NCBI RefSeq assembly: GCF_004123905.1
Contig: NZ_MZXW01000055.1
Span: 124,001-188,000, forward strand
DNA length: 64,000 bases
Origin: Bradyrhizobium betae
GTDB lineage: Bacteria; Pseudomonadota; Alphaproteobacteria; Rhizobiales; Xanthobacteraceae
Direction: 5' to 3'
A model generated the notes under the pieces. It ran no database searches. It was not told the DNA's origin and worked only from the letters and a program-made list of their open reading frames with translations. Shown piece after piece: positions 25,701 through 33,218 of the stretch. How positions within the stretch are numbered: position 1 is the stretch's first letter; each line of letters starts with the position of its first letter. The position numbers and the translations under genes are program-made.

Positions 25701-26161
25701 CAGCCATGGTCGTCGCCGGCGACCACCAGCACGCCGCCATGCGGCGAGGAGCCGTAGGCGTTGCCGTGCTTGAGCGCATCGCCGGAGCGATCGACGCCGG
25801 GCCCTTTGCCGTACCAGAGGCCGAACACGCCATCGACGTCGCGATCGGCTTGCGTCTCGACCTGTTGCGAGCCGAGCACCGCTGTTGCCGCAAGGTCCTC
25901 GTTCACTGCGGGGAGGAATTCGATGCGGTCTTGCTTGAGCCGCTTCTGGATGCGCCACAGCTCGAGGTCGATGCCGCCGAGCGGCGAGCCGCGATAGCCG
26001 GAGATGAAGCCGGCGGTATTGAGGCCGCGCGCACGGTCGCGCCGGATCTGGTCGAGCGCGATGCGAACGATGGCCTGCGTGCCCGTGAGAAAGACACGGC
26101 CCTCCTCGCGATCGTAGCGGTCGGAGAGCTCGTAAGCATCGAGTGACGAAATGGCGTCCAT
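22712..26161 (-). CDS. indolepyruvate ferredoxin oxidoreductase, fused alpha/gamma type
   Basis: A 1149-residue single-chain 2-oxoacid:ferredoxin oxidoreductase, which decarboxylates an aryl pyruvate to the acyl-CoA. In order: a pyrimidine-binding region with SGYRGSPLGGID near the N-terminus; the ThDP domain from about 430 (CSGCPHN, GIGCH, GEGTYYHSG, NDAVAMTGG); a Cys-rich iron-sulfur segment near 630-680 (CEGCGDC, then CNKDFSC and FCP); a gamma-type domain from about 725 (GVGGTGVITVG); and a C-terminal extension. This fusion is known from proteobacteria, where it replaces archaeal IorAB. It is divergent from an Lrp/AsnC regulator, consistent with control by an amino acid and with a role in Phe/Tyr/Trp breakdown. 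Confidence 0.93.
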   Translation of the reverse strand: MDAISSLDAYELSDRYDREEGRVFLTGTQAIVRIALDQIRRDRARGLNTAGFISGYRGSPLGGIDLELWRIQKRLKQDRIEFLPAVNEDLAATAVLGSQQVETQADRDVDGVFGLWYGKGPGVDRSGDALKHGNAYGSSPHGGVLVVAGDDHGCVSSSMPHQSDVAFMSWFMPTLHPASVSEYLEFGEYGYALSRFTGMWVGFKAISEIVESGASVALRPSRTFRTPDFTPPPDGLHYRWPDLPGPQIEERLEAKKHAVYAFAKANPIDRHIYDIANATYGIVTTGKAHLDLMEALRLMGLDEAACRSIGIDVYKVGMVWPLALHDAMDFVKGKREILVVEEKRGIIESQFKEYFYDYPGSKPERMVGKHDERGARLISWIGELSPRALAGVLARRLDPMFPGLDLTARAAALMPEAERTINVSGATRTPYFCSGCPHNTSTKVPEGSKALAGIGCHFMASWMDRETSSLIQMGGEGVNWAASSRFTGNKHIFQNLGEGTYYHSGSMAIRQAIAAKANITYKILFNDAVAMTGGQPVDGPISVHAIAHSVRAEGVTRIALVSDDPAQFLPADLPDGVSIHPREEMDAVQRELRDVPGVSVLIYQQTCATEKRRRRKRGQMADPKRFAYINDLVCEGCGDCSVESNCLSVEPKETPFGRKRQINLSSCNKDFSCLNGFCPSFVTVEGATRRKKAASQIDAIGHAATLPLPAPPTLDRPYDLLVTGVGGTGVITVGALIGMAAHLERRGVSVLDFTGFAQKFGPVLSFIRLAASPEALHQVRIDQGAADALIGCDLVVSSSPKASGTYRRGTRAAVNTAEMPTGDVVRFRDADLASPARLRAIGRVIGNDNLDTINANAMAERLLGDAVYANIIMLGFSWQRGLVPVSLQSLLRAIELNGVAVDRNKQAFAWGRIAAADPDFLPKADDAPKTETLDQLITRRAEFLTAYQDHAYAARYRSMIEKVRRAEAQVSSEALTEAVARSLFKLMAYKDEYEVARLHMQSGFLDELKREFEDGFSIEYHLAPPFLPSEHDARGRPRKRTFGQWIQMPLAMLARLKGLRGTPFDPFGYTAERRAERELITWYEGVIERMLGQLDAARMPDLVAIAKAPMEIRGYGPVKDTAIAKVKPEVERSFVNLTTSVTQKMHAHR

Positions 26162-26256
26162 GGCGGACCTCGCGCGGCGTCCCTGCCGAAGGATGGAAGG
26201 GTATGCCTGCGAGGCTGGTAGGTCTTACCCATCTTTCCTGAATTTACTGTCATTAT

Positions 26257-26295
26257 GGTAGATTTTTGCAAAGTTTCCATAAATCCGGTAGATTT
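26257..26295. promoter_or_regulatory. paired direct repeats in the Lrp/IOR intergenic region
   Basis: GGTAGATTT occurs at 26257-26265 and again at 26287-26295, exactly 30 bp (about three helical turns) apart, in the AT-rich gap between the divergent oxidoreductase and Lrp genes. This spacing suits an Lrp/AsnC multimer binding one DNA face. Confidence 0.45.
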
Positions 26296-26315
26296 AATCG
26301 AGTTGAGAGGCATTC

Positions 26316-26771
26316 ATGATCGAAGAGCAGGACAGGCGGATTCTCCTCCATCTCCAGAAGGACGGCCGCGCCACCAACCAGCAGCTGGCCGACGAGGTCG
26401 GCATGTCGACCTCGGCCTGCTGGCGCCGGGTGCGTGCGCTGGAGGAGACCGGCGTCATCCAGGGCTATGCGGCGCTGGTCGCGCGTGAGCAGGCGGGTTT
26501 TACGATGTCGGCTATCCTCCACGTCTCGCTGGAGCGGCACGACGCAAAATTCGTCGACGAATTCGTGTCCCGGGTCACCACACGCCGCGAAGTGCTGGAG
26601 TGTTTTGCGACCACGGGCGACGCCGACTATCATTTGCGCGTGGTCGTGCAGGACATGGCGGCCTACAACAGGTTTCTCGACGAGTTCATGTTCCGCATTC
26701 CCGGCATCCGCTATGTCCGCAGCAATGTGGTGCTGAAGGAGATCAAGGCGGGCGTGGCACTGCCGTTTTGA
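26316..26771 (+). CDS. Lrp/AsnC family transcriptional regulator
   Basis: A 151-residue regulator. The N-terminal helix-turn-helix is at about 5-55 (DRRILLHLQKDGRATNQQLADEVGMS, then SACWRRVRALEETGVIQGY). The RAM/AsnC effector domain follows, with the TTGDADYHLRVVVQDMAAYNRFL core. Start is an ATG after GAGAGG. It is divergent from the indolepyruvate oxidoreductase gene and very probably its regulator, with an aromatic amino acid as likely effector (inference from family and context). Confidence 0.93.
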   Translation: MIEEQDRRILLHLQKDGRATNQQLADEVGMSTSACWRRVRALEETGVIQGYAALVAREQAGFTMSAILHVSLERHDAKFVDEFVSRVTTRREVLECFATTGDADYHLRVVVQDMAAYNRFLDEFMFRIPGIRYVRSNVVLKEIKAGVALPF

Positions 26772-26857
26772 GGATGCACATTCGCGCTCGTTGGTGCGCG
26801 AGGGCTAACGACGAAGCAATCCAGGATTCTGCGCGCGCCGCCAGACGCAGCGATGGT

Positions 26858-27697
26858 TCATACCGTCTCCGCCCGCCTGCGCCGGAACAGTTGGCGCAGT
26901 GACAGCGCGTGCAACAGGATCGAGCTTGGCACGACGAAGGCAGGGGTCAGCACATTTGGAAAGGTGTCAACGCCCATGCTCGGGCCGCTCGGAACGATCA
27001 GTTGGAACGCGCCGGGCGACATGATCATCCCCAAGGCGATCGCGATGGCGAAATCCGCGAGGCCGCAGATGTTCCAGAGGATCGCTCCTTTCCGCCCCTC
27101 GGCCGTTCCGGATGCGAGGGCAATCGCCGCTGGCACAGCGAACAGGCCGGTCAGCACATCGCCTGTACCTGCCGGCAGCGCCCATAGGCCCGGCAGCGCT
27201 CCTCGCAGCCAGTAGGCGAGCCACTGGCTACCAAAGATGCGGTAAAGTTGAAGAGCGATGAGCCACGTCGGCGGCATTGCATCGAGCAACAGTCCCACCC
27301 GCTTCGACAATAGCAGCACCGGAGCACCCACGATCACCGGCAGCAGCATCGCCGCCGGAAGCAGCGGCAAGGGGGAGGCGCCGGTGCGGAACGTGCCGTT
27401 AATGGCTGCCGTCCAGGCGACGGCGGCCCACAGCGTGAAAGGGACCATGACAGCCAGCCAGGTCGCTTGGCGTTGTCTTGGTGCCAACGCGCTGCTTTCG
27501 AGGCCGAGCCACAAGCCCAGCGCGATGAACCCATGGGCCATCAGCCGAACGGCTAGGGCCGGAAAGCCGCTCTCCGGAAGTGCAGGTAGCGCGTAGATCA
27601 ACCAGGTCCACAGCGCTGTGAATAGAACGGCCCACATCAGGCTGAGCCGGACAGGATGCGGAACAATCACGGCAGCGGAAACAGCATTGGGATTCAT
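26858..27697 (-). CDS. multi-spanning membrane protein of unknown function
   Basis: A 279-residue hydrophobic protein with about eight predicted membrane segments (for example LSLMWAVLFTALWTWLIYAL and LLPLLPAAMLLPVIVGAPVLLL) and a basic cytosolic C-terminus (RQLFRRRRAETV). Start is the ATG at 27697, which overlaps the stop of the preceding gene by 4 bp (ATGA), so the two are translationally coupled. I recognise no transporter or enzyme motif. Neighbours are a second membrane protein, a small exported protein and a LysR regulator. Confidence 0.8.
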   Translation of the reverse strand: MNPNAVSAAVIVPHPVRLSLMWAVLFTALWTWLIYALPALPESGFPALAVRLMAHGFIALGLWLGLESSALAPRQRQATWLAVMVPFTLWAAVAWTAAINGTFRTGASPLPLLPAAMLLPVIVGAPVLLLSKRVGLLLDAMPPTWLIALQLYRIFGSQWLAYWLRGALPGLWALPAGTGDVLTGLFAVPAAIALASGTAEGRKGAILWNICGLADFAIAIALGMIMSPGAFQLIVPSGPSMGVDTFPNVLTPAFVVPSSILLHALSLRQLFRRRRAETV

Positions 27698-28227
27698 CGG
27701 CGTTCCTCGGCTGAGTCGGCTCCCGACAAGATCATGAAGACGAGGACGTGGGTGACGAGCAGCAATGGCACGTAAAGCGCTGGAATATAGATGCCGGCGC
27801 CGAACAGGCCCGGATTCTGGATTTTCGTGATCCCCATGTAGTAGGCATTCAGGAGATCCAACGTGCCCCAGATGTTGAAGATCCAGACCAAGGGAATAGC
27901 GATCGACCAACGCCAGGAGAGCGCGGCCATTGACACGAGTGCGAGACCGGCAGCGATGAGATCGCCCCATCCGACCTGGTTGGCGAAATCCGCGCTCAAC
28001 TCCGAAGACACGAATCCGGCGACCATGAAGTTCATGCCTAAGAACCTGAACGCATGGAAAGCTGCGAGAAGTCTCAGGGCGTCATGGCGCGCCATCGCGC
28101 GGATCGCCGGCCAAACGTAGATGTAGGCCACCACCGAGCTAGTCAGGAAGGCGCCGGCGACGCTGAGGACGAATGGTAGATTGAAGCTCGGTGGCACGTT
28201 CGGATGTCCTCGTGATGGTCCGTCCAT
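27694..28227 (-). CDS. small membrane protein of unknown function
   Basis: A 177-residue protein with four to five membrane segments (FVLSVAGAFLTSSVVAYIYVW near the N-terminus, LLLVTHVLVFMILSG near the C-terminus). The ATG at 28227 is the best start: upstream of it the frame translates the antisense of the next gene. The conserved-looking VWIFNIWGTLDLLNAYYMG segment lies in a hydrophobic helix region. It is coupled to the membrane gene at 26858-27697 by a 4-bp overlap. Function is not evident. Confidence 0.78.
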   Translation of the reverse strand: MDGPSRGHPNVPPSFNLPFVLSVAGAFLTSSVVAYIYVWPAIRAMARHDALRLLAAFHAFRFLGMNFMVAGFVSSELSADFANQVGWGDLIAAGLALVSMAALSWRWSIAIPLVWIFNIWGTLDLLNAYYMGITKIQNPGLFGAGIYIPALYVPLLLVTHVLVFMILSGADSAEERR

Positions 28228-28273
28228 CGGATGAGATCGAGGCCGGTCTATTCGGCTCGACGTCGACGCGCGC

Positions 28274-28675
28274 TCAGGGTTTCGCCATGAGCAGGCGGAG
28301 CGGCATGAGCGGACCGACCGCGATGTATTCGTGATCGATGAGGTCCTGCCTGGCGAGCGGCAGGCCGTCCATGATCGCGTGCCCTTCGGCGACATCCTTG
28401 GCATCCAGCAGGAACACGGCTCCGCGCCCATCGGACCGTGAATACCATTCGCGAACTTTGCCGCTGAGATAGAGCTGTACGGTCTGCCTGATTTCATCGG
28501 GCATGACGGCCATGACTTGTTCGCGTGTGACGCCCGCCTTGACGGTCAGGATGACCATCACCCCTGTGGTCGTGGGTGACGGCACTTGTGCTTGGGCAAG
28601 AGAAGGATCGGTCATGGAGGTAATACCTGTCAGTGTGAGGGTGAGGGCCAGGATGACGTTGCGGATTGCCTTCAT
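28274..28675 (-). CDS. small exported muconolactone-isomerase/YciI-like protein
   Basis: A 133-residue protein with a Sec-type signal peptide (MKAIRNVILALTLTLTGI, cleavage near SLAQA). The mature part looks like the ferredoxin-like alpha/beta fold of muconolactone isomerase or YciI-type proteins: VILTVKAGV, a helix, GKVREWYSRSDGRGAVFLLDAKDV, then a final strand. Export of such a domain is unusual. It is the first gene of the three-gene minus-strand set and divergent from a LysR gene 88 bp away. Confidence 0.75.
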   Translation of the reverse strand: MKAIRNVILALTLTLTGITSMTDPSLAQAQVPSPTTTGVMVILTVKAGVTREQVMAVMPDEIRQTVQLYLSGKVREWYSRSDGRGAVFLLDAKDVAEGHAIMDGLPLARQDLIDHEYIAVGPLMPLRLLMAKP

Positions 28676-28763
28676 CGGTTTTGTTTCTCCGGTGCGGCTC
28701 ATTTGCAATTCGGATGTAAGGCCGCTTTCCGCGAGCGACTATTCGCGATAATGTTGATGGGCT

Positions 28764-29678
28764 ATGAAGCAGAACTTCACAGTCCGGCACGGTGCGCTCG
28801 ACGGCGTGGAGGCGTTTCTGAGTGTCGCGCAGCACCGCAGTTTCCGCCGTGCCGCATCGCAGCTCGGGGTAACGCCGTCGGCCATCAGTCAGGCGATACG
28901 AGCGCTCGAGGCGCGCGTCGGTGCCGCGCTCTTTATCCGCACGACCCGCAGCGTCGGTCTGACTGAAGCCGGCGAAAGATTCCTTGCGCGCGCAAGACCA
29001 GCCTTCGAAGAACTCGTCGCGGCAAGCGGGGCGGCGCGTGAGCTCGGACAGCGGCCGGCTGGGCTCCTGCGTCTCACCGTACCGCGCTCGGTCGTGCCGA
29101 TCCTGTTGGAGCCGTTGGTCGCCTCGTTCTGCCAGGCGTTTCCCGAGATCGAGGTGGAGCTTGCCGCAAGCGAAGAGATGGTCGATCTCGCAGCCGGAGG
29201 TTTTGACGCCGGCATCAGGATGGGCCAGTTCATCACCCCCGACATGGTTGCCGTGCGGCTGACGAAGCCCCTGCCTCTTATCATCGTCGGCAGCCCGGCC
29301 TACCTCGCCCGCCGCGGCCGGCCCGAGCGTCCGGACGATCTGCGAGAGCACGCGTGCTTGCGATTGCGACGATCGAGCGGTGCGCTCGCGTCATGGTCGC
29401 TCAACGACAACGGCCGTTCGATCGAGATTGCCGTTTCAGGACCTTTCATTGCCTACGACTTTCCCACCATGCTGGGCGCCGCGGTCGAAGGTGTGGGCCT
29501 CGCGCAAGTACCCGCGCCGCTGGCCACCGGCGCCATGGCGGCCGGAAAGCTTGTCCACGTACTGGAGCCATTCGCACCGATGACGCCGGGTGTGTTCCTG
29601 TACTATCCCGGCCACCGGCAAATCATGCCGAAGCTGCGGGCCTTTATCGACCATGTGAAGGGCCGCGCCGCAAGTTGA
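28764..29678 (+). CDS. LysR family transcriptional regulator
   Basis: A 304-residue LysR-type regulator: helix-turn-helix at about 8-68 (VEAFLSVAQHRSFRRAASQLGVTPSAISQAIRALE split over two helices) and effector domain at about 95-300. It is divergent from the exported YciI-like protein and the two membrane proteins, which it probably controls. Its last 35 bp overlap the convergent FAH-family gene, so its 3' end has no room for a separate terminator. Confidence 0.92.
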   Translation: MKQNFTVRHGALDGVEAFLSVAQHRSFRRAASQLGVTPSAISQAIRALEARVGAALFIRTTRSVGLTEAGERFLARARPAFEELVAASGAARELGQRPAGLLRLTVPRSVVPILLEPLVASFCQAFPEIEVELAASEEMVDLAAGGFDAGIRMGQFITPDMVAVRLTKPLPLIIVGSPAYLARRGRPERPDDLREHACLRLRRSSGALASWSLNDNGRSIEIAVSGPFIAYDFPTMLGAAVEGVGLAQVPAPLATGAMAAGKLVHVLEPFAPMTPGVFLYYPGHRQIMPKLRAFIDHVKGRAAS

Positions 29679-30468
29679 TGTCCTGCCGCTGCTCCCGTAC
29701 GAAGCGATTTCGCAGTGTCCCGACACCGCTGATGTCGATCTCCACGACATCGCCGTGCTTGATATCCGGCGAGGCGCCATCCGTACCCATCCAGATCACA
29801 TCGCCGGGCCATAGCGTAAAATACTTCGTCAGCTCCACCAGGAACGGCACCACGCCAAAGATCATGTCGGCGGTCGCGAAGCGGTTGGTTTCCTTGCCGT
29901 TGACGCGGACGATGGTCTGCATCTTGGCAAGATCGGCCTCGGTCTCGATCCACGGACCCATCGGCTTGAATGTGTCGGCGTTCTTCGAGCGCCACAGGCT
30001 GCGATCGGCCTTCTGCCAGCTGCGCTCGCTGACGTCGTTGCCGATGGTGTAGCCGAACACGCACTCCATTGCGTTCTGTTTGGTGAGATGCTTCACCTTC
30101 TTGCCGATGACGACGACGAGCTCGCCCTCATAGTGGATCTTGTCCGTCGCGAATGAGGGGATCACGACCTCCTCTTCGTGCGCGATCAGCGCGTTCTGCG
30201 CGCGATAGCCGATCTCGGGCCGGTCAGGCACAGCCGGTACTTCGCCGCGCTTGTCGGCGGCTTCCTTCAGGTGTTTTAGATAGTTCAGGCCGACGCAGTA
30301 GAAGGTGCGCGGGATCAGCGGCAGCTCGATCTTGACCTGGGCCAGGGGATGCGTGCGCGAGGTGCGCTGCCATTCGCCAAAGGGATCGCCGTCGACCGCG
30401 ATCACCTGGTCGCCTCCGACAATCCCCCAGGACGTCTTGTCCGAGGCGGTAAATTTCAGCCAGCGCAT
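29644..30468 (-). CDS. fumarylacetoacetate hydrolase family protein
   Basis: A 274-residue member of the FAH superfamily, whose members hydrolyse, hydrate or decarboxylate beta-diketo or 2-oxo acids from aromatic ring breakdown. Metal-binding residues E114 and E116 (HYEGEL) and D145 (IGNDVS) are present, together with NYLKHLKE and the GDVIWMGTDG segment. It is the last gene of an operon reading Ldh-like dehydrogenase, flavin monooxygenase, FAH, with gaps of 18 and 15 bp. The C-terminus overlaps the convergent LysR gene by 35 bp. Confidence 0.92.
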   Translation of the reverse strand: MRWLKFTASDKTSWGIVGGDQVIAVDGDPFGEWQRTSRTHPLAQVKIELPLIPRTFYCVGLNYLKHLKEAADKRGEVPAVPDRPEIGYRAQNALIAHEEEVVIPSFATDKIHYEGELVVVIGKKVKHLTKQNAMECVFGYTIGNDVSERSWQKADRSLWRSKNADTFKPMGPWIETEADLAKMQTIVRVNGKETNRFATADMIFGVVPFLVELTKYFTLWPGDVIWMGTDGASPDIKHGDVVEIDISGVGTLRNRFVREQRQDINLRRGPSHGR

Positions 30469-30483
30469 GGTGTGTCCTCGTTG

Positions 30484-31851
30484 TTATTCTGCGGCGTCGC
30501 GCGGCTGCACCTTCCAGGCGCCGGCCGCGGGCCGTTTGAGCCCGAGATTTTCCCGCAATGTCTTGCCGCGGTATTCTTTCTGGAACAAGCCGCGGCGCTG
30601 CAACTCCGGCACGATATGCTGCACGAAATCGGCGTAGGAACCGGGCACATAAGTCGCGGCGATGACAAAGCCGTCGCAGCCGCGCGCGACGAACATCTCC
30701 TCTAACTTGTCCGCGATCTCCTTGGGGCCCCCGACCATGGCGTCATGCACCTGGCCGCGGCCGGAGAAGGTGACGAAGTCGCGCGCGCTCGGATTGCTCT
30801 TGCCCGAGTTCTTCAGCACGCCGTCGCGGATGCCCAAGATGCCCTGCATGCTCTTCAGTTCATCCGTGGTCAGCGGCGCGTCGAGATCCTTGGCGGCGAA
30901 ATCGTAATTGAGCGCTTCCGCAAGCAGCGACAGTGCGTCGATCTCGAGCGGCAGCTTGTTGATCAGCGCCATCTTGTCCTCGGCCTCGGCTTTCGTGGCG
31001 GCGCAAACCGGCGTCGTCAGATTGCAGAGGAACATCTGGTCGGGATCGCGGCCTGCCTTGGCCGCTTCGTTGCGCACGGAAGCATAACCCTCCTTGGCGG
31101 CAGCGAGGTTGCGCGCAGCGGTGAAGATTACCTCGCCCCATCGGCCGGCAAAGCGCTGGCCGCGGCCGGATGCGCCGGCCTGGATGATCACGGGATGGCC
31201 CTGTTGTGAGCGCGGCACGGTGAACGGGCCGCGGGACTTGAAGGCCGCTCCCTTGTGATCGAGCCGCTTCACCTTGCTTGGATCGGCAAAGCGGCCGCTT
31301 GTCTTGTCAATGATCAGGGCGCCGTCTTCCCAGGTGTCCCAATGGCCGAGCACGACCTCCATGAATTCGTCGGCCTTGTCGTAGCGGGAATCGTGTTCTG
31401 GATGGGAGTCGCGCCCCATGTTGAGGGCTTCGCCGTCATTGAGCGAGGTGACGACGTTCCACCCCGCGCGCCCGCCCGACATCAAATCGAGTGTCGCGAA
31501 GCGGCGCGCGAGATCGAAGGGCTCGTAGTACGTCGTCGAGCAGGTCGAGCCAAGGCCGAGTTTGTCGGTGACCAGGCCCATCGTGGTCAGCACGATCAGC
31601 GGGTCCATCTTCACGCAGCGGATGCCGTATTCGACGGTGTGGGCGTGGTCGTTGCCGTAGCGATCCGGCATCGCCAGGCGATCGTCGAAGAACGCCATGT
31701 GGAATTTGCCGGCTTCGAGAATCCTGGCGATCTCCTGATAGTAATCCGCCGACATCGAATCGTCGCGCGAGTCGGGATGCCGCCAGGAGCTCGGTAAGTT
31801 CGTGCAGTTCTGCGCCTGAAGGAAGCCGACCAGTACCATCTGCCGTGTCAT
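30484..31851 (-). CDS. LLM class flavin-dependent monooxygenase
   Basis: A 455-residue luciferase-like monooxygenase of the NtaA/SnaA/DszA clan. Recognisable segments are FHMAFFDDRLAMPDRYG, GLGSTCSTTYYEPFDLARRFATLD, GGRAGWNVVTS and PVIIQAGASGRGQRFAGRWGEVIF. It needs FMNH2 from a reductase that is not encoded here. Its place in an operon with an FAH-family enzyme and an Ldh-like dehydrogenase suggests oxygenation of a heterocycle or ether before ring opening (inference). It is a distant paralogue of the protein encoded at 9009-10391. Confidence 0.9.
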   Translation of the reverse strand: MTRQMVLVGFLQAQNCTNLPSSWRHPDSRDDSMSADYYQEIARILEAGKFHMAFFDDRLAMPDRYGNDHAHTVEYGIRCVKMDPLIVLTTMGLVTDKLGLGSTCSTTYYEPFDLARRFATLDLMSGGRAGWNVVTSLNDGEALNMGRDSHPEHDSRYDKADEFMEVVLGHWDTWEDGALIIDKTSGRFADPSKVKRLDHKGAAFKSRGPFTVPRSQQGHPVIIQAGASGRGQRFAGRWGEVIFTAARNLAAAKEGYASVRNEAAKAGRDPDQMFLCNLTTPVCAATKAEAEDKMALINKLPLEIDALSLLAEALNYDFAAKDLDAPLTTDELKSMQGILGIRDGVLKNSGKSNPSARDFVTFSGRGQVHDAMVGGPKEIADKLEEMFVARGCDGFVIAATYVPGSYADFVQHIVPELQRRGLFQKEYRGKTLRENLGLKRPAAGAWKVQPRDAAE

Positions 31852-31869
31852 GCTGTTCTCCTGATGCCG

Positions 31870-32922
31870 TCAGGCCAGATCGAGGACGGTGTCGAGCCTG
31901 TAGTCCCGCGCCAGGGTGCGTAGCTTCTCCCAGGTCGCATCCTCGATCTCGATGCCGTCGCGCAGGCGCTGCTGCTCGCGGAAACCCTCGATCTCGCCGG
32001 GATAATAGACGCCCTTGCTGCCCTCGGAGGGCGGCGTCGATTTCAGGTACTGCGCGAATTCCGCGACCTCGCGCTTGAACTCTTGCAGCGGGCGGAAGGC
32101 GGCGACGTTGAACACCGCCATGAAGCAACCGTCATTATGCCGCCCGGTCGGCTCGACGCCGAATCCCAAGCCGGTGAGCAGGCCGCATAACACCTCGACC
32201 ATCGCGGCGAGGCCGCTGCCCTTGTAGCCCTCGGTGCCGCCGAGCGGCAGCAGCGCGCCGCCCTTGCGGTATTGCGTGGGATCGGTGGTGTGCCGTCCCT
32301 CGGCATCGATGATCCACCCCGTCGGGATCTCCTCGCCGCGGGCGACCGCGAGCTGGATTTTTCCGGCCGCAACCGCCGAGGTCGCCATGTCCAGATAGAA
32401 CGGCGCCTCGAGATCGGACGGCACCGCGATCGAGATCGGGTTGGTACCGAGCCGCGGCTCCTTGCCCCCGAACGGCGCCACGTGCTTCGGCGAGCGGCCG
32501 GAATCCGCCGTGGCGATCCCGATCATGCCTTCGCGCATCGCCATCAGCGGATAGGCGGCGAGGCGGCCGACATGGCTCTGCCGGAACACGGTGCAGGCGG
32601 CGACATTGGCCGTCCTCGCCTTCTCGATCGTCAGCGCCATCGCCTTGGCGTTGACGTGGAAACCAAAACCCCAATGGCCGTCGATCACGGTCGTGGTCGG
32701 CGATTCCTGGACGATGGACCATGTCGCGCCGGGGACTATGTGTCCGGCCTTGATGCGGTCGATATAGGTGGGAACCGCGATTACGCCGTGAGAGTCGTGG
32801 CCGGCGAGATTGGCGTTGACGCAGCCGATTGCGACGGCATCTGCCTCTTCCTCGGAAGCTCCGGCGGCGCGGAGCAGCGCGGCGCTGATGCGCGTGAGGC
32901 GGTCGGCCTTGACGATGGGCAT
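31870..32922 (-). CDS. malate/L-lactate/ureidoglycolate dehydrogenase family oxidoreductase
   Basis: A 350-residue NAD(P)-dependent 2-hydroxyacid dehydrogenase of the YiaK/AllD/ComC fold, which is unrelated to classical LDH. Start is the ATG at 32922 (MPIVKADRLTR). Active-site H45 is in HDSHGV, and the segments GFGFHVNAKAM, SHVGRLAAYPLMA, GTNPISIAVPS and GYKGSGLAAMVEVL follow the family. It is the promoter-proximal gene of the three-gene operon; the 296-bp gap upstream also serves the divergent cyclic-di-GMP gene. Confidence 0.9.
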   Translation of the reverse strand: MPIVKADRLTRISAALLRAAGASEEEADAVAIGCVNANLAGHDSHGVIAVPTYIDRIKAGHIVPGATWSIVQESPTTTVIDGHWGFGFHVNAKAMALTIEKARTANVAACTVFRQSHVGRLAAYPLMAMREGMIGIATADSGRSPKHVAPFGGKEPRLGTNPISIAVPSDLEAPFYLDMATSAVAAGKIQLAVARGEEIPTGWIIDAEGRHTTDPTQYRKGGALLPLGGTEGYKGSGLAAMVEVLCGLLTGLGFGVEPTGRHNDGCFMAVFNVAAFRPLQEFKREVAEFAQYLKSTPPSEGSKGVYYPGEIEGFREQQRLRDGIEIEDATWEKLRTLARDYRLDTVLDLA

Positions 32923-33218
32923 GGCGTTTCCCCGGCATTGTGCCCTTAACGAGCTGCTTGTTGGGTGCCATCGTCTCAAAGCGCGGCAGCGATATCAATC
33001 TCCCGTAAACCAACACAGGGCTGCAAATTCGTAAACAGAGCGCGCCTTTGGTCGAAGATTCCTCCCGTGCTGCGGCATTCCCGATAGTTTGGCGCCTGTC
33101 GTTCGCAGCTCGTTCACTCTGATCGAGGGTTTGCGGCGCGCAATAACGACCATTTAGGCGGTGTCCCTTCATAAAGGTACCCGGGAGAAATCGGCAGAAA
33201 TGCCCGGGAGTTGAGATC

